A stretch of DNA of 64,000 nt, taken from assembly GCA_013289705.1 (NCBI GenBank), contig JABCZM010000001.1, positions 124,001 through 188,000 on the forward strand, read 5' to 3'. This document shows, one piece after another, positions 9,395 through 19,295 of this stretch. Positions within the stretch are counted from its first letter, which is position 1; each line of letters starts with the position of its first letter. Origin of the DNA: Candidatus Saccharimonadota bacterium. GTDB lineage: Bacteria > Patescibacteriota > Saccharimonadia > Saccharimonadales > UBA4665. The notes beneath the pieces were generated by a model. That model was not told the DNA's origin. It was given only the letters and a program-made list of their open reading frames with translations, and made no database searches. A program made the position numbers and the translations under genes.

Positions 9395-11163
9395 TCCTCT
9401 ATGAAGCCACCCGATTGATGTGCCCAAAGTCGAGCGTACAGGCCACCTTTTTCTAGCAATGCTTTGTGGGGACCTTCTTCGACAATCTTTCCTTCGTCTA
9501 GCACAATAATGCGGTCCATCTTTTGGATTGTGCTCAAACGATGGGCGATGACGATCGCTGTTTTGTTGTCCATGAGTTCCCAAAGTGCCTTCTGGATGAC
9601 CTTTTCGCTTTCGCTGTCGAGGGCGGACGTGGCTTCGTCTAATACCAAAATCGGGGCATTTTTGAGCATTGCTCGGGCAATTGCTACGCGTTGTCGTTGG
9701 CCACCAGATAGTTTCACACCGCGCTCACCTACAATAGTATCGTAGCCGTTTGGTAAGGTTTTTATGAAGTCGTGGGCGTAGGCCTTCTCGGCGACTGCAA
9801 TAATTTCTTCGTCGGTTGCATCGGCTTTGCCGTAGGCAATATTTTCGCGGATGGAGCGGTGAAACAGTAATGGCTCTTGCGGTACATAGGAAATGGCTTG
9901 GCGCAAGCTGGACTGAGTGACCTCATTGATTGCTTGATCGTCAATCTGTATAGTGCCGCTGGTGATGTCTTCAAAACGTAGTAATAGGCGGGTAAAAGTA
10001 GATTTGCCGCCACCGCTCGGCCCAATCAGGCCGATTTTCTCACCCGATTTGATGTGTAGCGACAGATCATTAAACACATTATCGTGTCCCTGGGTGTCGG
10101 GGTACTGGAAGCTGACATGCTCAAAATTGATTGCACCTTTTTCGGCATTGATGGGATGGGCGTGCGGCGCGTCTTTGATTTCGGCCGTTTGCATGAATAT
10201 CTCGGTCATGGGCGCCGCATTCAGTAAGTTTTCGTCGGTAACACGAATCATGGTGCTTAAATCAAACAGGCGATTAGTTAGGGTGATGGTGTAGCTAAAG
10301 GCAAAAATGCCAATCGAAAGCACTGCTGGATTTTGCTGCACCAAATGCACGACGTAGGCAATAAATAGCACCTGCATACCAAGTAGTGCGGCCATGCGGT
10401 TGCTGCCACGGATGCCAGTTTGTGTCCAGTCGTGTAGCCGCAAATGTTGCAGTTTGGTATTGAGTTGTCTGTGCGTGTCGAGCTCAAAGCCTTCGCGCGC
10501 AAATGTCTTAACCGTTTGGATATTCACAATCACGTCGGACATGTGGCCGGTGACTTTTTTGTTTGCTTGCAGTCTTTTGTTCCGTAATCCTGCACGTCGG
10601 CGGCTATCTGTCCATATTAACCATATCGTAACACCTACTACAAGAGCCAGTGACAAGCCCAGCTGCCAACTGTGCCAGCCAACAATCACAATGCCGGATA
10701 GCACGATAACCAAGAACGGTAGTAGGTTGATAACGACGGTCACCAGCAGATTGCCAAAGGCGTTGGGGTAGTCGATAGCATCCGACACCAACTTGCCACT
10801 GATGCGATCGTTATGGAACCCCACACTACGCTTCATGAGCACTTCTAGACACTTTGTTTGCAGGTCACTTTGTAGCTTTGCCTGAAATTCCATGAGTTTG
10901 GTAAACCCAAATCGGTTGCCAAGAAAGCCAATAATGGCAGCAATAATCAGAGCCGGGAAATAATGCCAGGCTCTGTCGGTATGACCAATCAAATTCGCAA
11001 AGATACGACTAATGTAGTACGGAACGAGTATGCTTGTGCCAACGGCGCCCACGAGGTTTAATATCGACCAATAGAGCAGCGATTTGTAGCGCAAGCTTTC
11101 GCGCCACATCAGGCGTACAATGTCACCGTCGCTGACATTTGTTTCCGTTTTGCTGAGTAACAT
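9391..11163 (-). CDS. ABC exporter half-transporter (permease-ATPase)
   Basis: 590 residues: six hydrophobic segments within about 1-320 (ABC_membrane domain), then a nucleotide-binding domain with Walker A GPSGGGKST, Q-loop, signature LSGGQRQRVAIARA, Walker B ILVLDEATSALD and the switch His in IAHRLST. This is the MsbA/multidrug half-exporter type. Its C-terminus HQSGGFIEE is nearly the same as in the two ABC proteins at 12724 and 14492, so the three are recent paralogues. The substrate cannot be told from sequence. It is separated from the other two by the divergently read NUDIX-epimerase pair. Confidence 0.93.
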   Translation of the reverse strand: MLLSKTETNVSDGDIVRLMWRESLRYKSLLYWSILNLVGAVGTSILVPYYISRIFANLIGHTDRAWHYFPALIIAAIIGFLGNRFGFTKLMEFQAKLQSDLQTKCLEVLMKRSVGFHNDRISGKLVSDAIDYPNAFGNLLVTVVINLLPFLVIVLSGIVIVGWHSWQLGLSLALVVGVTIWLIWTDSRRRAGLRNKRLQANKKVTGHMSDVIVNIQTVKTFAREGFELDTHRQLNTKLQHLRLHDWTQTGIRGSNRMAALLGMQVLFIAYVVHLVQQNPAVLSIGIFAFSYTITLTNRLFDLSTMIRVTDENLLNAAPMTEIFMQTAEIKDAPHAHPINAEKGAINFEHVSFQYPDTQGHDNVFNDLSLHIKSGEKIGLIGPSGGGKSTFTRLLLRFEDITSGTIQIDDQAINEVTQSSLRQAISYVPQEPLLFHRSIRENIAYGKADATDEEIIAVAEKAYAHDFIKTLPNGYDTIVGERGVKLSGGQRQRVAIARAMLKNAPILVLDEATSALDSESEKVIQKALWELMDNKTAIVIAHRLSTIQKMDRIIVLDEGKIVEEGPHKALLEKGGLYARLWAHQSGGFIEE

Positions 11164-11304
11164 CCGTCTATTGTAGCAGTTAACCTGACGTGGGATTACT
11201 CATTGACATACAAAAGTACGTAGCGAACGACCTGTCTTTAATCCGTGGAGTTTTTTGCAGTATGTGTGTATGCTTCAAGTAAAATAGAGTCAGAGGTCTT
11301 AACT

Positions 11305-11754
11305 ATGGCAGAACACTCAGTCGCGGCAATTTGCATAACATGGCGTAACAATGCGCGCGAAGAAGTTGCGCTTATAAAAAGGAGGAGTGATCACCATCAT
11401 CAACTCGCTGGCCGTTGGTTCTTCCCTGGGGGTATTGTTGAGGTTGGCGAACAGCCAATAGACGCGGCGGTTCGCGAAACGGAAGAAGAATGTCATCTGA
11501 AGGTGATTAATCCTGAATTAGTCGATGCCTACACGTACACTGAGCTGTGGCAAGATGCCGAAGGCGTCGATAGGCAGTTACGGATCATGCTTGCAGCCTA
11601 TCAGTCCGTATGTACTAACGACGTTGAAATTGCCATAAGTGATGAGTGCGAGGACGTGGCCTGGGTTCCAGTCTCAGAAATAGGCTCATACATAAGCCAA
11701 GAAACAGTAGCGTCACACCTTTCGCAGAAAGTTATGGAGCTATTCGATGTCTAA
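11305..11754 (+). CDS. NUDIX hydrolase
   Basis: A 149-residue protein with the NUDIX box GIVEVGEQPIDAAVRETEEE (residues about 41-60), i.e. Gx5Ex7REUxEE. The usual glycine after EEx is replaced by His. The start at 11305 (MAEHSVAAIC) gives a domain of normal size; a longer in-frame start at 11245 adds 20 residues with no family match. NUDIX enzymes cleave nucleoside diphosphates linked to another group. The gene overlaps the downstream epimerase by eight bases, so the two are co-translated; sugar-nucleotide turnover is a reasonable but unproven substrate guess. Confidence 0.88.
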   Translation: MAEHSVAAICITWRNNAREEVALIKRRSDHHHQLAGRWFFPGGIVEVGEQPIDAAVRETEEECHLKVINPELVDAYTYTELWQDAEGVDRQLRIMLAAYQSVCTNDVEIAISDECEDVAWVPVSEIGSYISQETVASHLSQKVMELFDV

Positions 11755-12715
11755 AAATATACTAGTAACTGGCGGTGCGGGAATGATTGGAAGCAATATC
11801 ACAAAAAAGCTTCTTGAACGGGGAAACAATGTAATCGTGTTGGACGATTTATCTGCATATCCGTTTGACTACCTTCACGAATTTGGTGTAGGCCAAAGTG
11901 ACGCTGAATTTATAAAAGGCTCGGTTCTTGATAAGAAACTTGTGAGACTGGCCACAAAGAAGGCGGACCTAGTCATTCACGCCGCAGCGTACGCAGATGT
12001 GGGCGCATGCATACGTAATTATCATGAGGATTTTACCGTTAATGTTGAAGGCACCCAAAACATTATAGAAGAGAGCTTAAAGAGGGGGGTGACGAAGCTA
12101 GTGTTTGTTTCGTCTGCAAGTGTCTATGGCGAAAACGGAAAAACTATATTTTCCGAGCGGGATGCCTGCTTTCCCGTCTCTACCTATGGAAATTCCAAGC
12201 TTTGGGGCGAGCATCAAGCGTTGCTTTTTAACCAGTTGCACGATTTACCAACGGCAGCCGTGCGATACTTTAGTGTTTACGGTTCCCCACAGGTTCCCAA
12301 GGAAGGTAGTCATAGTTGGTGTGTTGCAATCTTTGCAATGCTTATTTTAAACAAAATGCCTATAAAAATATTTGGCAATGGAACGCAAGTTCGAGACTTT
12401 ACTCATGTAAGCGATATCGCAGAGGGAACAATTCTTGCACTTGAACGTGATGAGGCTACTGGCTACGCACTTAATATAGGTACTGGTAAGCCAACACAGA
12501 TAGGTACTGTTGCAGCTAAGCTTTTCGAGCAGCTTGGTAGTACTCCTATTAACTACGAACCCCATCCGAAAGGCGATCCCTTTGGCGCATACGCTGACAC
12601 TAAACTAATGAAATCAATACTTAATTGGGAGCCATCAATGTCTCTCGATGATGGAATTAAGGAATACTGTAATTGGGTGCGGCAGAACACCCATCTTATT
12701 CCCGATTGGCTTTAA
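11747..12715 (+). CDS. NAD-dependent sugar-nucleotide epimerase/dehydratase
   Basis: 322 residues of the extended short-chain dehydrogenase fold. The Rossmann motif TGGAGMIG is at the N-terminus, the catalytic Ser region is VSSASVYG, and YGNSK carries the YxxxK pair near residue 146. The closest general type is UDP-glucose 4-epimerase (GalE-like), used for cell-surface glycan precursors. It overlaps the end of the NUDIX gene by eight bases and ends nine bases before the convergent ABC gene. Exact substrate is unknown. Confidence 0.88.
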   Translation: MSKNILVTGGAGMIGSNITKKLLERGNNVIVLDDLSAYPFDYLHEFGVGQSDAEFIKGSVLDKKLVRLATKKADLVIHAAAYADVGACIRNYHEDFTVNVEGTQNIIEESLKRGVTKLVFVSSASVYGENGKTIFSERDACFPVSTYGNSKLWGEHQALLFNQLHDLPTAAVRYFSVYGSPQVPKEGSHSWCVAIFAMLILNKMPIKIFGNGTQVRDFTHVSDIAEGTILALERDEATGYALNIGTGKPTQIGTVAAKLFEQLGSTPINYEPHPKGDPFGAYADTKLMKSILNWEPSMSLDDGIKEYCNWVRQNTHLIPDWL

Positions 12716-12723
12716 GGCTCGGA

Positions 12724-14499
12724 CTATTCCTCTAGGAACCCGCCGCTTTGGTGGTTCCAGAGTTTGGCATAGGCGCCACCACTTTTGAGCAGTTCGGCAT
12801 GGGTGCCTTGCTCAATAACGGTGCCTTTATCGATCACGATAATGCGGTCCATGTGCCTTAGTGTCGACAAACGGTGTGCAATGGCAATAACGGTTTTGTG
12901 TTCCCAGAGTGCTTCGAGTGCTTGCTGAACCAATATTTCGCTCTCACTATCCAGGGCGCTGGTAGCCTCGTCCAGTACCAAAATTGGCTTGTCGTCTAGA
13001 AACGCACGGGCAATGGCAATGCGTTGCCGTTGGCCGGCCGATAGCTTTACACCACGCTCACCAACAAGCGCCTCGTAGCCGTCGGTTATCTTGCTAATGA
13101 ATTCATCGGCATGGGCCTGTCTGGCGGCAGCTACAACTTCCTCAAAACTAACATCCCTATCGCTGGCGTACGCAATGTTTTCGGCAATCGTGCGGTGAAA
13201 CAGGCTTGTGTCTTGGGGTACATAGGAAACCAACTGAGCAATCTGTGCTGAGCCTACTTCTTTGCCATCGAGCACCAATGTCTTGCCATCAACTTCATAG
13301 TAATCCAGTAGTAATTTTGTCAGTGTTGTTTTACCGCTGCCGCTTTTGCCAACAATGCCAATCTTTTCACCTTTTTTGATGGTCAGGTTGATGTTAGAAA
13401 GTACGGCAACGTCCGGTTTGTCGGGATAGGCAAAGTGCAGCTTGCTGAACGTTAGGCTTGATGTGAAAGAGCTCTCCGTTTGTTCACTGGTTGCAAGGGG
13501 CGCGTCGCGAACAGTCATTGCGCCGAACAAATAGCTGTGTGCTTCTTCGACGCGCGCTGTGCGAAGGGTAAACTGCGATATATACCAAACCGATTCCCAG
13601 ATAGTCGTCGAAAACAGCAAAATAGCCGACAGTAAAGTTGCTAGTTGTGTAATAGTAAGCTGATGATGCAAGAACAAATAGACGTTCAAGCCAATTGTCA
13701 CCGGCCAAATTAGTTCCCGAACCAGGAACGACATGGTACTCCAGAACCACATCGACCATAGAAATGATTGATTGGCACTTGTGAGAGTTTTGGTTTGCTC
13801 TTTTGCTACAGCCTTGGCTTCGCGGGCTTCGGTATGAAATGATTTCACGTTCACAAAGTTCGCAATGATATCGATGATTTTGCCGTTTTTGGTGGACTGT
13901 ACATCGGCAAACACCCCCTCGTACTTGACGCTCTTACGGATACTAAGCCGCCCAACAAGCAACATAATAACTAAGCCAACGAAGAAAATAAGTCCCGTCT
14001 GCCAGTTTACAGTTGTCATGATGACAATTAGCGATAGCAGACTCACAAGCTGGCCAACGTAGTTGTAGCACAAGTCTTCGGTTAGACCGCGCATTTCCTG
14101 GCTGATGGTAGTGATGTACGACGACACTTTGCCGGTAAATTTATCGACAAAATAGGGATACGGTTTGGTGATGACGGTGTGAAACAGCAAATTCTCGTAG
14201 GAATGACTGAGTGGTTTCAACAGTTTCATATACAGGTATTCACCCAAGCGCCAGGTGGCACTGTGTACAAAGCTAAGACCTACCAGCGTCCAAGTAAGCA
14301 ATACTGCTTGATGCCCATGAACCGGATTCGCAGCCAGCGCGCCAACTAACTTACCAATGAAAAACGGTATAACAGCCAAACACGTGCTAGAAAGTACATA
14401 GACGCCAAGCGTCACCACAAGCCGTAGCTTATGGCGCAACATAAAGCTTATGTACGAACGGAGCCCGATGCGTTTCGATTTTTGTGTAGGCTTACTCAT
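12724..14499 (-). CDS. ABC exporter half-transporter, second of an operon pair
   Basis: 591 residues from the ATG at 14499, which overlaps the stop of the upstream ABC gene in the arrangement ATGAGTAA; this decides the start over a longer in-frame ATG at 14586. It has six membrane segments followed by an ATPase domain with Walker A GKSGSGKTT, Walker B ILVLDEATSALD, and a signature changed to LSAGQRQRIAIARA (LSGGQ in its partner). Translation coupling and the altered signature suggest a heterodimer with the protein encoded upstream. Substrate unknown. Confidence 0.92.
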   Translation of the reverse strand: MSKPTQKSKRIGLRSYISFMLRHKLRLVVTLGVYVLSSTCLAVIPFFIGKLVGALAANPVHGHQAVLLTWTLVGLSFVHSATWRLGEYLYMKLLKPLSHSYENLLFHTVITKPYPYFVDKFTGKVSSYITTISQEMRGLTEDLCYNYVGQLVSLLSLIVIMTTVNWQTGLIFFVGLVIMLLVGRLSIRKSVKYEGVFADVQSTKNGKIIDIIANFVNVKSFHTEAREAKAVAKEQTKTLTSANQSFLWSMWFWSTMSFLVRELIWPVTIGLNVYLFLHHQLTITQLATLLSAILLFSTTIWESVWYISQFTLRTARVEEAHSYLFGAMTVRDAPLATSEQTESSFTSSLTFSKLHFAYPDKPDVAVLSNINLTIKKGEKIGIVGKSGSGKTTLTKLLLDYYEVDGKTLVLDGKEVGSAQIAQLVSYVPQDTSLFHRTIAENIAYASDRDVSFEEVVAAARQAHADEFISKITDGYEALVGERGVKLSAGQRQRIAIARAFLDDKPILVLDEATSALDSESEILVQQALEALWEHKTVIAIAHRLSTLRHMDRIIVIDKGTVIEQGTHAELLKSGGAYAKLWNHQSGGFLEE

Positions 14500-16273
14500 C
14501 GATGAACCCACCTGACTGATGCGCCCAGAGTTTGGCATAGGTACCATTTTGTGCAAGCAGTTCTTTGTGTGTGCCTTGTTCAACAATCTTTCCTTCGTTT
14601 AGTACCACGATGCGGTCCATTTTTTGGATAGTACTCAGGCGGTGGGCTATAACGATAGCTGTACGGCCTTCCATCAGCTTCCAGAGTGCGTCCTGAATCA
14701 GCACTTCACTCTCAGAGTCAAGTGCGCTGGTAGCTTCGTCCAATACCAAAATTGGTGCGTTTTTAAGCATTGCCCGGGCAATTGCCACGCGCTGGCGCTG
14801 GCCGCCGGATAGCTTGACTCCACGTTCGCCGACCAGTGTTTCGTAGCCCTTGGGTAGACTTGCAATGAATGCATCAGCATGAGCTAACTTAGCTACGGCC
14901 TTGATCGCCCGCATATCTGGATTGGCTGTGCCGTAACCGATATTTTCACTGATGGTACGGTGAAATAGCAGTGGCTCTTGCGGTACATACGCGATGTTGC
15001 GTCGCAGGTCATCCTGGGTAATGTGGGCGATGTCTTGCCCGTCGATTAAAATCGCACCTTCTTGGATATCCGAAAATCGAAGTAGTAGCCGGGTAAATGT
15101 GGTCTTGCCGGAACCGGAGTGGCCGACTAGCCCGACTTTCTCACCTTGTTTAATATGTATATTCAAATCTTTGAACAATGCTTTGTCTGAACCGTCATGA
15201 GTAAAGCCGACATGCTCAAAGCTGACCAGTCCGCGGTGTATACGGACCTTTTCGGGTTCTGCCGGGTCTTGGATAGCTGGTACTAAAGCTAGGATTTCAA
15301 CCATTTCGGAAGCATCGCCAAAAGCCCGGTTGTAGTTACGTAATGAAGCATTGCCAAACTGGAAGAGCTGCTCGACGATGTTGGCGGTGTAGCTAAGTAT
15401 TATAAATACGGTACCAATGTTGGCGCCAAAAAGTAAAACGCTCACAACTGCTACTATTAATGCGGTGGTCGATATGACACGGCTAGTAGTTCCCAGGACA
15501 TTCATTTGTATGCGGTGAATCTTGGCAAAGGCCCGTAACTCTGATTCGGTTTTACTGGTAGCCTTGCTAAAACGTTTCCGCTCGAAGGCACCGCTAGCAA
15601 AGCTCTTGATTGCCATACTATTGGTTATTGCATCCGCTAGGTAGCCCGTTTGCTCGCTCTCGGCGCTGGCAAACCGGGCACCGGCACGACGAACCGGCCG
15701 TGATATTATGAGCGCCAAGGCCAAGAATACTACCGAGAACGACAATAGTAGGACGGCGAAGAGCGGCGCACGTATCGCGGTGATTATGACGGCTAATACA
15801 ATACTGATGAGCATAGGGTAGACTTGGTAGACCGTAGTATCAGAGATGCGAACGTAACTGCCCATGACTTTGTTGGTTTGCGACACTAACGAGCCGGCAA
15901 AACTATTGGCATGAAAATCCGCCGTTTGCTTTTGCAGTGCGTCGAACACTTCTTCGGCAATATCGCGTTGAATACGCGCCTCAAGTTGCCACGAAAAATA
16001 ATCAGTTATTCGCCAAAGGGCTACGCCCGATATAAGCAGTACGCCGTACAGGACAAGTTCTGGCCCAAAGCTGGCCCAAACATTATGGGCTTCGTATTGG
16101 TGTTGGCTCAGACGGCTTAGCACGTTGGCGATGATTAGCGTCGGTAAAAAGCCATTAATAGTAATCGTCAGGGGAACGCTTATTAGGACACCGATGACTT
16201 GCTTGGGGTAATGCAAAGCATGGCACCAATAGTAAGCAATGACTTGTCGGCTTGTATCTTTTTGAGTTGTCAT
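14492..16273 (-). CDS. ABC exporter half-transporter, first of an operon pair
   Basis: 593 residues with a six-helix membrane domain, Walker A GHSGSGKTTF, canonical LSGGQRQRVAIARA and Walker B. A strong GGAGG site lies 8 bases upstream of the ATG at 16273. A short reading frame with its own GGAGG site lies about 95 bases further upstream. The gene is translationally coupled to the next half-transporter, so the two probably form one heterodimeric exporter. Confidence 0.92.
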   Translation of the reverse strand: MTTQKDTSRQVIAYYWCHALHYPKQVIGVLISVPLTITINGFLPTLIIANVLSRLSQHQYEAHNVWASFGPELVLYGVLLISGVALWRITDYFSWQLEARIQRDIAEEVFDALQKQTADFHANSFAGSLVSQTNKVMGSYVRISDTTVYQVYPMLISIVLAVIITAIRAPLFAVLLLSFSVVFLALALIISRPVRRAGARFASAESEQTGYLADAITNSMAIKSFASGAFERKRFSKATSKTESELRAFAKIHRIQMNVLGTTSRVISTTALIVAVVSVLLFGANIGTVFIILSYTANIVEQLFQFGNASLRNYNRAFGDASEMVEILALVPAIQDPAEPEKVRIHRGLVSFEHVGFTHDGSDKALFKDLNIHIKQGEKVGLVGHSGSGKTTFTRLLLRFSDIQEGAILIDGQDIAHITQDDLRRNIAYVPQEPLLFHRTISENIGYGTANPDMRAIKAVAKLAHADAFIASLPKGYETLVGERGVKLSGGQRQRVAIARAMLKNAPILVLDEATSALDSESEVLIQDALWKLMEGRTAIVIAHRLSTIQKMDRIVVLNEGKIVEQGTHKELLAQNGTYAKLWAHQSGGFIDE

Positions 16274-16368
16274 GCGGCGGTCCTCCAGGGCCGTCTGGTT
16301 GTTAGAACGTTGGTGGTGATTAATTTTACGATCGGCTTATGCTACCGATTTGGTTTTAAGTTCGAGAG

Positions 16369-16422
16369 CTAGCACGCCATGAAGGCAGCCGTGTCAATCT
16401 GGTGTAGTCGTGTGGTATACAT
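16369..16422 (-). CDS. Possible 17-residue leader peptide upstream of the ABC exporter operon
   Basis: On the minus strand a GGAGG at 16436-16432 is followed after nine bases by an ATG (16422) and 17 codons (MYTTRLHQIDTAAFMAC) before a TAG. The spacing is ideal for initiation and the frame ends about 95 bases before the ABC exporter start, which also has GGAGG. This layout is typical of translation-attenuation leaders for efflux genes, but no alternative hairpins were folded. It could also be chance. Confidence 0.35.
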   Translation of the reverse strand: MYTTRLHQIDTAAFMAC

Positions 16423-16543
16423 TTTTGGCCGCCTCCTGGTTACATCGTTACTTAAAAAATAGTAACAACGTTGCTAATATATGTACTTTATCTTATACTA
16501 CACCCCTTGGGAATGCAACTAAAATAAATGTAAGCAAGATGAA

Positions 16544-18361
16544 ATGTCAGAAAGCCTAGGATCATCAGACTCTCCGTCGGCCGCCGAACATGGCGACAAA
16601 GACAAAGAGGACAAGGAAACTAAATCTTCCAAAAAAGAAGGTAGTGCCAAGGCGGCCGGTGAACTGTTACTTGGGAGCGATAAACCGGCTAAACAGCGTG
16701 AGGGCTTATGGAAGCACGGCGATGCTACAGAAGCCGCTCCACAGTCATCTCTAGAGAAGATTCTTGGTATAAAACCAACAAAAAACGAAGAATCTGCAAA
16801 GAATACAGCTGCTGAATCGGCCCACGAAACAGATGAGCGGGTGCCAATTGACGCGCTGAGTCCTGGCGAGCAGCGAATTGTTGCCGAAGAACACTTTGCC
16901 ACGAGCCAAGAAAGCCTCAATGCCGAGAAAAAGGCTACCGGATCCGATATTGGAGAACTAGCCCCCGAAGCTGTTGCCATTGCTTTTAATGAAGCGCTGA
17001 TTGCCGGTGCGCAACAAAAGCTAGAAGCCGATCCTTCGTTGCCACCAGAAACCGCCATAGATGAGGCTTCCGAAGATCTGACACGAGTTATGAACGCTAA
17101 TGAGACTGAGCCCGACGCTGCTGGCGAAGCAGAACCAGAGGCCGAAGAGTCAGAACCAGCACCACCGAACGCTCCAGAAACAGAAGAAGACGAAGCTGAT
17201 GCCACAAACCCACCAACGCCACCTACTCCGCCGATACCCCCAACCTCTCCGCCGAACCCTGGCAATACACCGCCACCAATTCCTCCAGCCGCTGTTCCAC
17301 CGGTCATTATTAATGGTGGCTTTCCGCCTCCGTCGCCCAATGTTGCGCCGCAACCAAATGCCGCTCCGGATAACATGGGCTGGTACCCGGCACGCTACCC
17401 CACAAACTGGCAGTTAGAACAGGCCCGTCGCCAGGGTGAAAACCGTGGCTTGGTGGTTGGTGGAGCATTGGGCTATATTATTGGCCGACGCAGGGGACGC
17501 ATCAAGACCGAAAAACGCTTATTGCCAGTCCAGGAAAAACTCAAAACCGAAGTTGCCGATTTGCAGCAAACGCTGGCTGCTAAAGAGCAAAAAATCCGCA
17601 ATCTCGCTACCGAAAAAGCAGCCCAAGCCACTCAAGCAGAGCGTCAGGCCATGGTTGAACGTCTTAAGCCAAAAGCTCAGAAACGTCCCGAACAGGCGCC
17701 GCTCGAACCATTTGTATCGAAGTCGCTCGAATCGCGTTCAACCCCCAAAAAACTGGAAAAGCCAGAAAAAACACCATTCGTCCAACCCGAACAAACAACC
17801 CAACAATTTGCGGCTGCTGCCCTAGAATCCATCAAAAAACGCCCAGAACGCCTGCAACAAGCAAAGAAGGTCGAAAAGTTGGAAGTCGTTGAAAAAATGA
17901 GCCATAACCAGCTGCTTATAACCAGCGAAAAGGTCATGATCGACGGTACTAGTTTGCGCACTATTTATGAGTCAAAACAGATTACCGAAGCCGGTTTGCG
18001 ACGGATTTTGATCGAACATTTAGGGGGTGGCGATGTCAAGGATGCTTTGCAACAAGAATTGCTCGTCAAAGAACTAACCTACGAACGCGACCCCAAACTA
18101 CGCGACGCGCTCACGGCCAGCTATACCAATAGCCGCTCCGTAGTTAGTGGTGTCGATGCTGCCAAAGCCACCATGTTAGATCGTCAAGCTAGTGCTGCTA
18201 ACCCAATGGCGAAACTGCCAAACATCCCACTGCCCGATGGCCGATCGGCCGTTGCCGGAAGCAAAAAAGCCAAAAGTTCAGCCGAAAAATTAGTAGTCAG
18301 TGGCTGGGTGGCGCTGGTAGTTGTGTTGTCGATAGTAGTGGTGATGCTTCTCCTTCGCTAA
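16544..18361 (+). CDS. Acidic/proline-rich tail-anchored protein, unknown function
   Basis: 605 residues. Residues 1-220 are charged and low-complexity. A proline run (PPTPPTPPIPPTSPPNP) follows, then a glycine-rich hydrophobic stretch GLVVGGALGYIIGRRRGR near 304-321. Next come a coiled coil (about 330-370), a basic linker, and a compact domain near 455-525 beginning MSHNQLLITSEKVMIDGTSL. A C-terminal transmembrane helix (WVALVVVLSIVVVMLLL) ends the protein. No enzymatic motif is seen. The layout suggests a membrane-attached cytoplasmic scaffold. TATACT at 16494-16499 is the likely -10, leaving a roughly 40-base leader. It is divergent from the ABC operon. Confidence 0.85.
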   Translation: MSESLGSSDSPSAAEHGDKDKEDKETKSSKKEGSAKAAGELLLGSDKPAKQREGLWKHGDATEAAPQSSLEKILGIKPTKNEESAKNTAAESAHETDERVPIDALSPGEQRIVAEEHFATSQESLNAEKKATGSDIGELAPEAVAIAFNEALIAGAQQKLEADPSLPPETAIDEASEDLTRVMNANETEPDAAGEAEPEAEESEPAPPNAPETEEDEADATNPPTPPTPPIPPTSPPNPGNTPPPIPPAAVPPVIINGGFPPPSPNVAPQPNAAPDNMGWYPARYPTNWQLEQARRQGENRGLVVGGALGYIIGRRRGRIKTEKRLLPVQEKLKTEVADLQQTLAAKEQKIRNLATEKAAQATQAERQAMVERLKPKAQKRPEQAPLEPFVSKSLESRSTPKKLEKPEKTPFVQPEQTTQQFAAAALESIKKRPERLQQAKKVEKLEVVEKMSHNQLLITSEKVMIDGTSLRTIYESKQITEAGLRRILIEHLGGGDVKDALQQELLVKELTYERDPKLRDALTASYTNSRSVVSGVDAAKATMLDRQASAANPMAKLPNIPLPDGRSAVAGSKKAKSSAEKLVVSGWVALVVVLSIVVVMLLLR

Positions 18362-18379
18362 CGGGGTATACTAGAACCA

Positions 18380-19282
18380 ATGCAAAAGATTATTCTTTAT
18401 TACAAATTTACTCCAATTGCCGATCCAGCAGTCATGCGTCTGTGGCAAAAAACACTCTGCGAAAAGCTTGAGCTTAAAGGCCGGATCTTGATTAGCAAAC
18501 ACGGCATCAATGGTACCGTTGGTGGCGATATCGATGCCGTCAAAGCGTATGTAAAGGAAACCAAATCGTACGCCGGATTTAAAGGCACACAATTCAAATG
18601 GTCCGATGGCGAACGTGATCACTTCCCACGCTTGAGCGTCAAAGTTCGTGACGAAATTGTAGCGTTTGGTGCTGGCGACGAGCTAAAAGTCGATGAACAC
18701 GGCGTGGTTGGCGGTGGTAAACACCTAAAGCCTGAGCAAGTTCACGAACTAGTCAAAAACAGAGGTGACGACGTTATCTTTTTCGATGGCCGCAATGCCT
18801 ATGAAGCCGCTGTCGGTAAGTTCAAAAATGCCATTGTGCCCGATACGCGTACCAGTAAAGACTTTCTGGATGAACTAGCCGGTGATAAATATGCCGACAT
18901 CAAAGACAAGCCGGTCGTTACGTACTGTACTGGCGGCATCCGTTGCGAAATCCTCTCTAGTCTTATGAAAAACCGCGGTTTCAAAGAGGTCTACCAGATT
19001 GACGGCGGCATCGTAAAATACGGCGAAACCTACAAAGACGAAGGCTTATGGGAAGGTTCATTGTATGTCTTTGACGATCGTATGGGCGTCAAATTTTCCG
19101 ATAAATCCAAAGACATAGGCGAATGCATCCATTGCCAAGCAAAAACCAGTAATTATGAAAACTGTGCCCTAGCTAGCTGTAACGACTTAGTCCTAATCTG
19201 CGAAACCTGCAAGCAAGAACCAGAAAAGCTCTACCACACACAGCAATGTAGCCAACAAAACAAGCTTGTTACAACTGCCTGA
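18380..19282 (+). CDS. trhO: tRNA uridine(34) hydroxylase (rhodanese family)
   Basis: 300 residues. An N-terminal acylphosphatase-like domain (residues 1-90, YYKFTPI) precedes a rhodanese domain (about 115-220) with the active-site loop CTGGIRCE, followed by a Cys-rich C-terminal zinc-like region (CIHCQ, CETC). This is the TrhO/YceA family that makes 5-hydroxyuridine at the tRNA wobble position using molecular oxygen. Length and domain order are standard. TATACT at 18367-18372 lies 7 bases before the ATG, i.e. a leaderless start. Confidence 0.93.
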   Translation: MQKIILYYKFTPIADPAVMRLWQKTLCEKLELKGRILISKHGINGTVGGDIDAVKAYVKETKSYAGFKGTQFKWSDGERDHFPRLSVKVRDEIVAFGAGDELKVDEHGVVGGGKHLKPEQVHELVKNRGDDVIFFDGRNAYEAAVGKFKNAIVPDTRTSKDFLDELAGDKYADIKDKPVVTYCTGGIRCEILSSLMKNRGFKEVYQIDGGIVKYGETYKDEGLWEGSLYVFDDRMGVKFSDKSKDIGECIHCQAKTSNYENCALASCNDLVLICETCKQEPEKLYHTQQCSQQNKLVTTA

Positions 19283-19295
19283 ACAGGGCTAATAA

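Noticed and set aside
16519-17376. 285-codon minus-strand frame rich in Gly/Ser/Ala
   Set aside because: It is the mirror of the acidic/proline-rich plus-strand gene and its composition is dictated by that codon usage.
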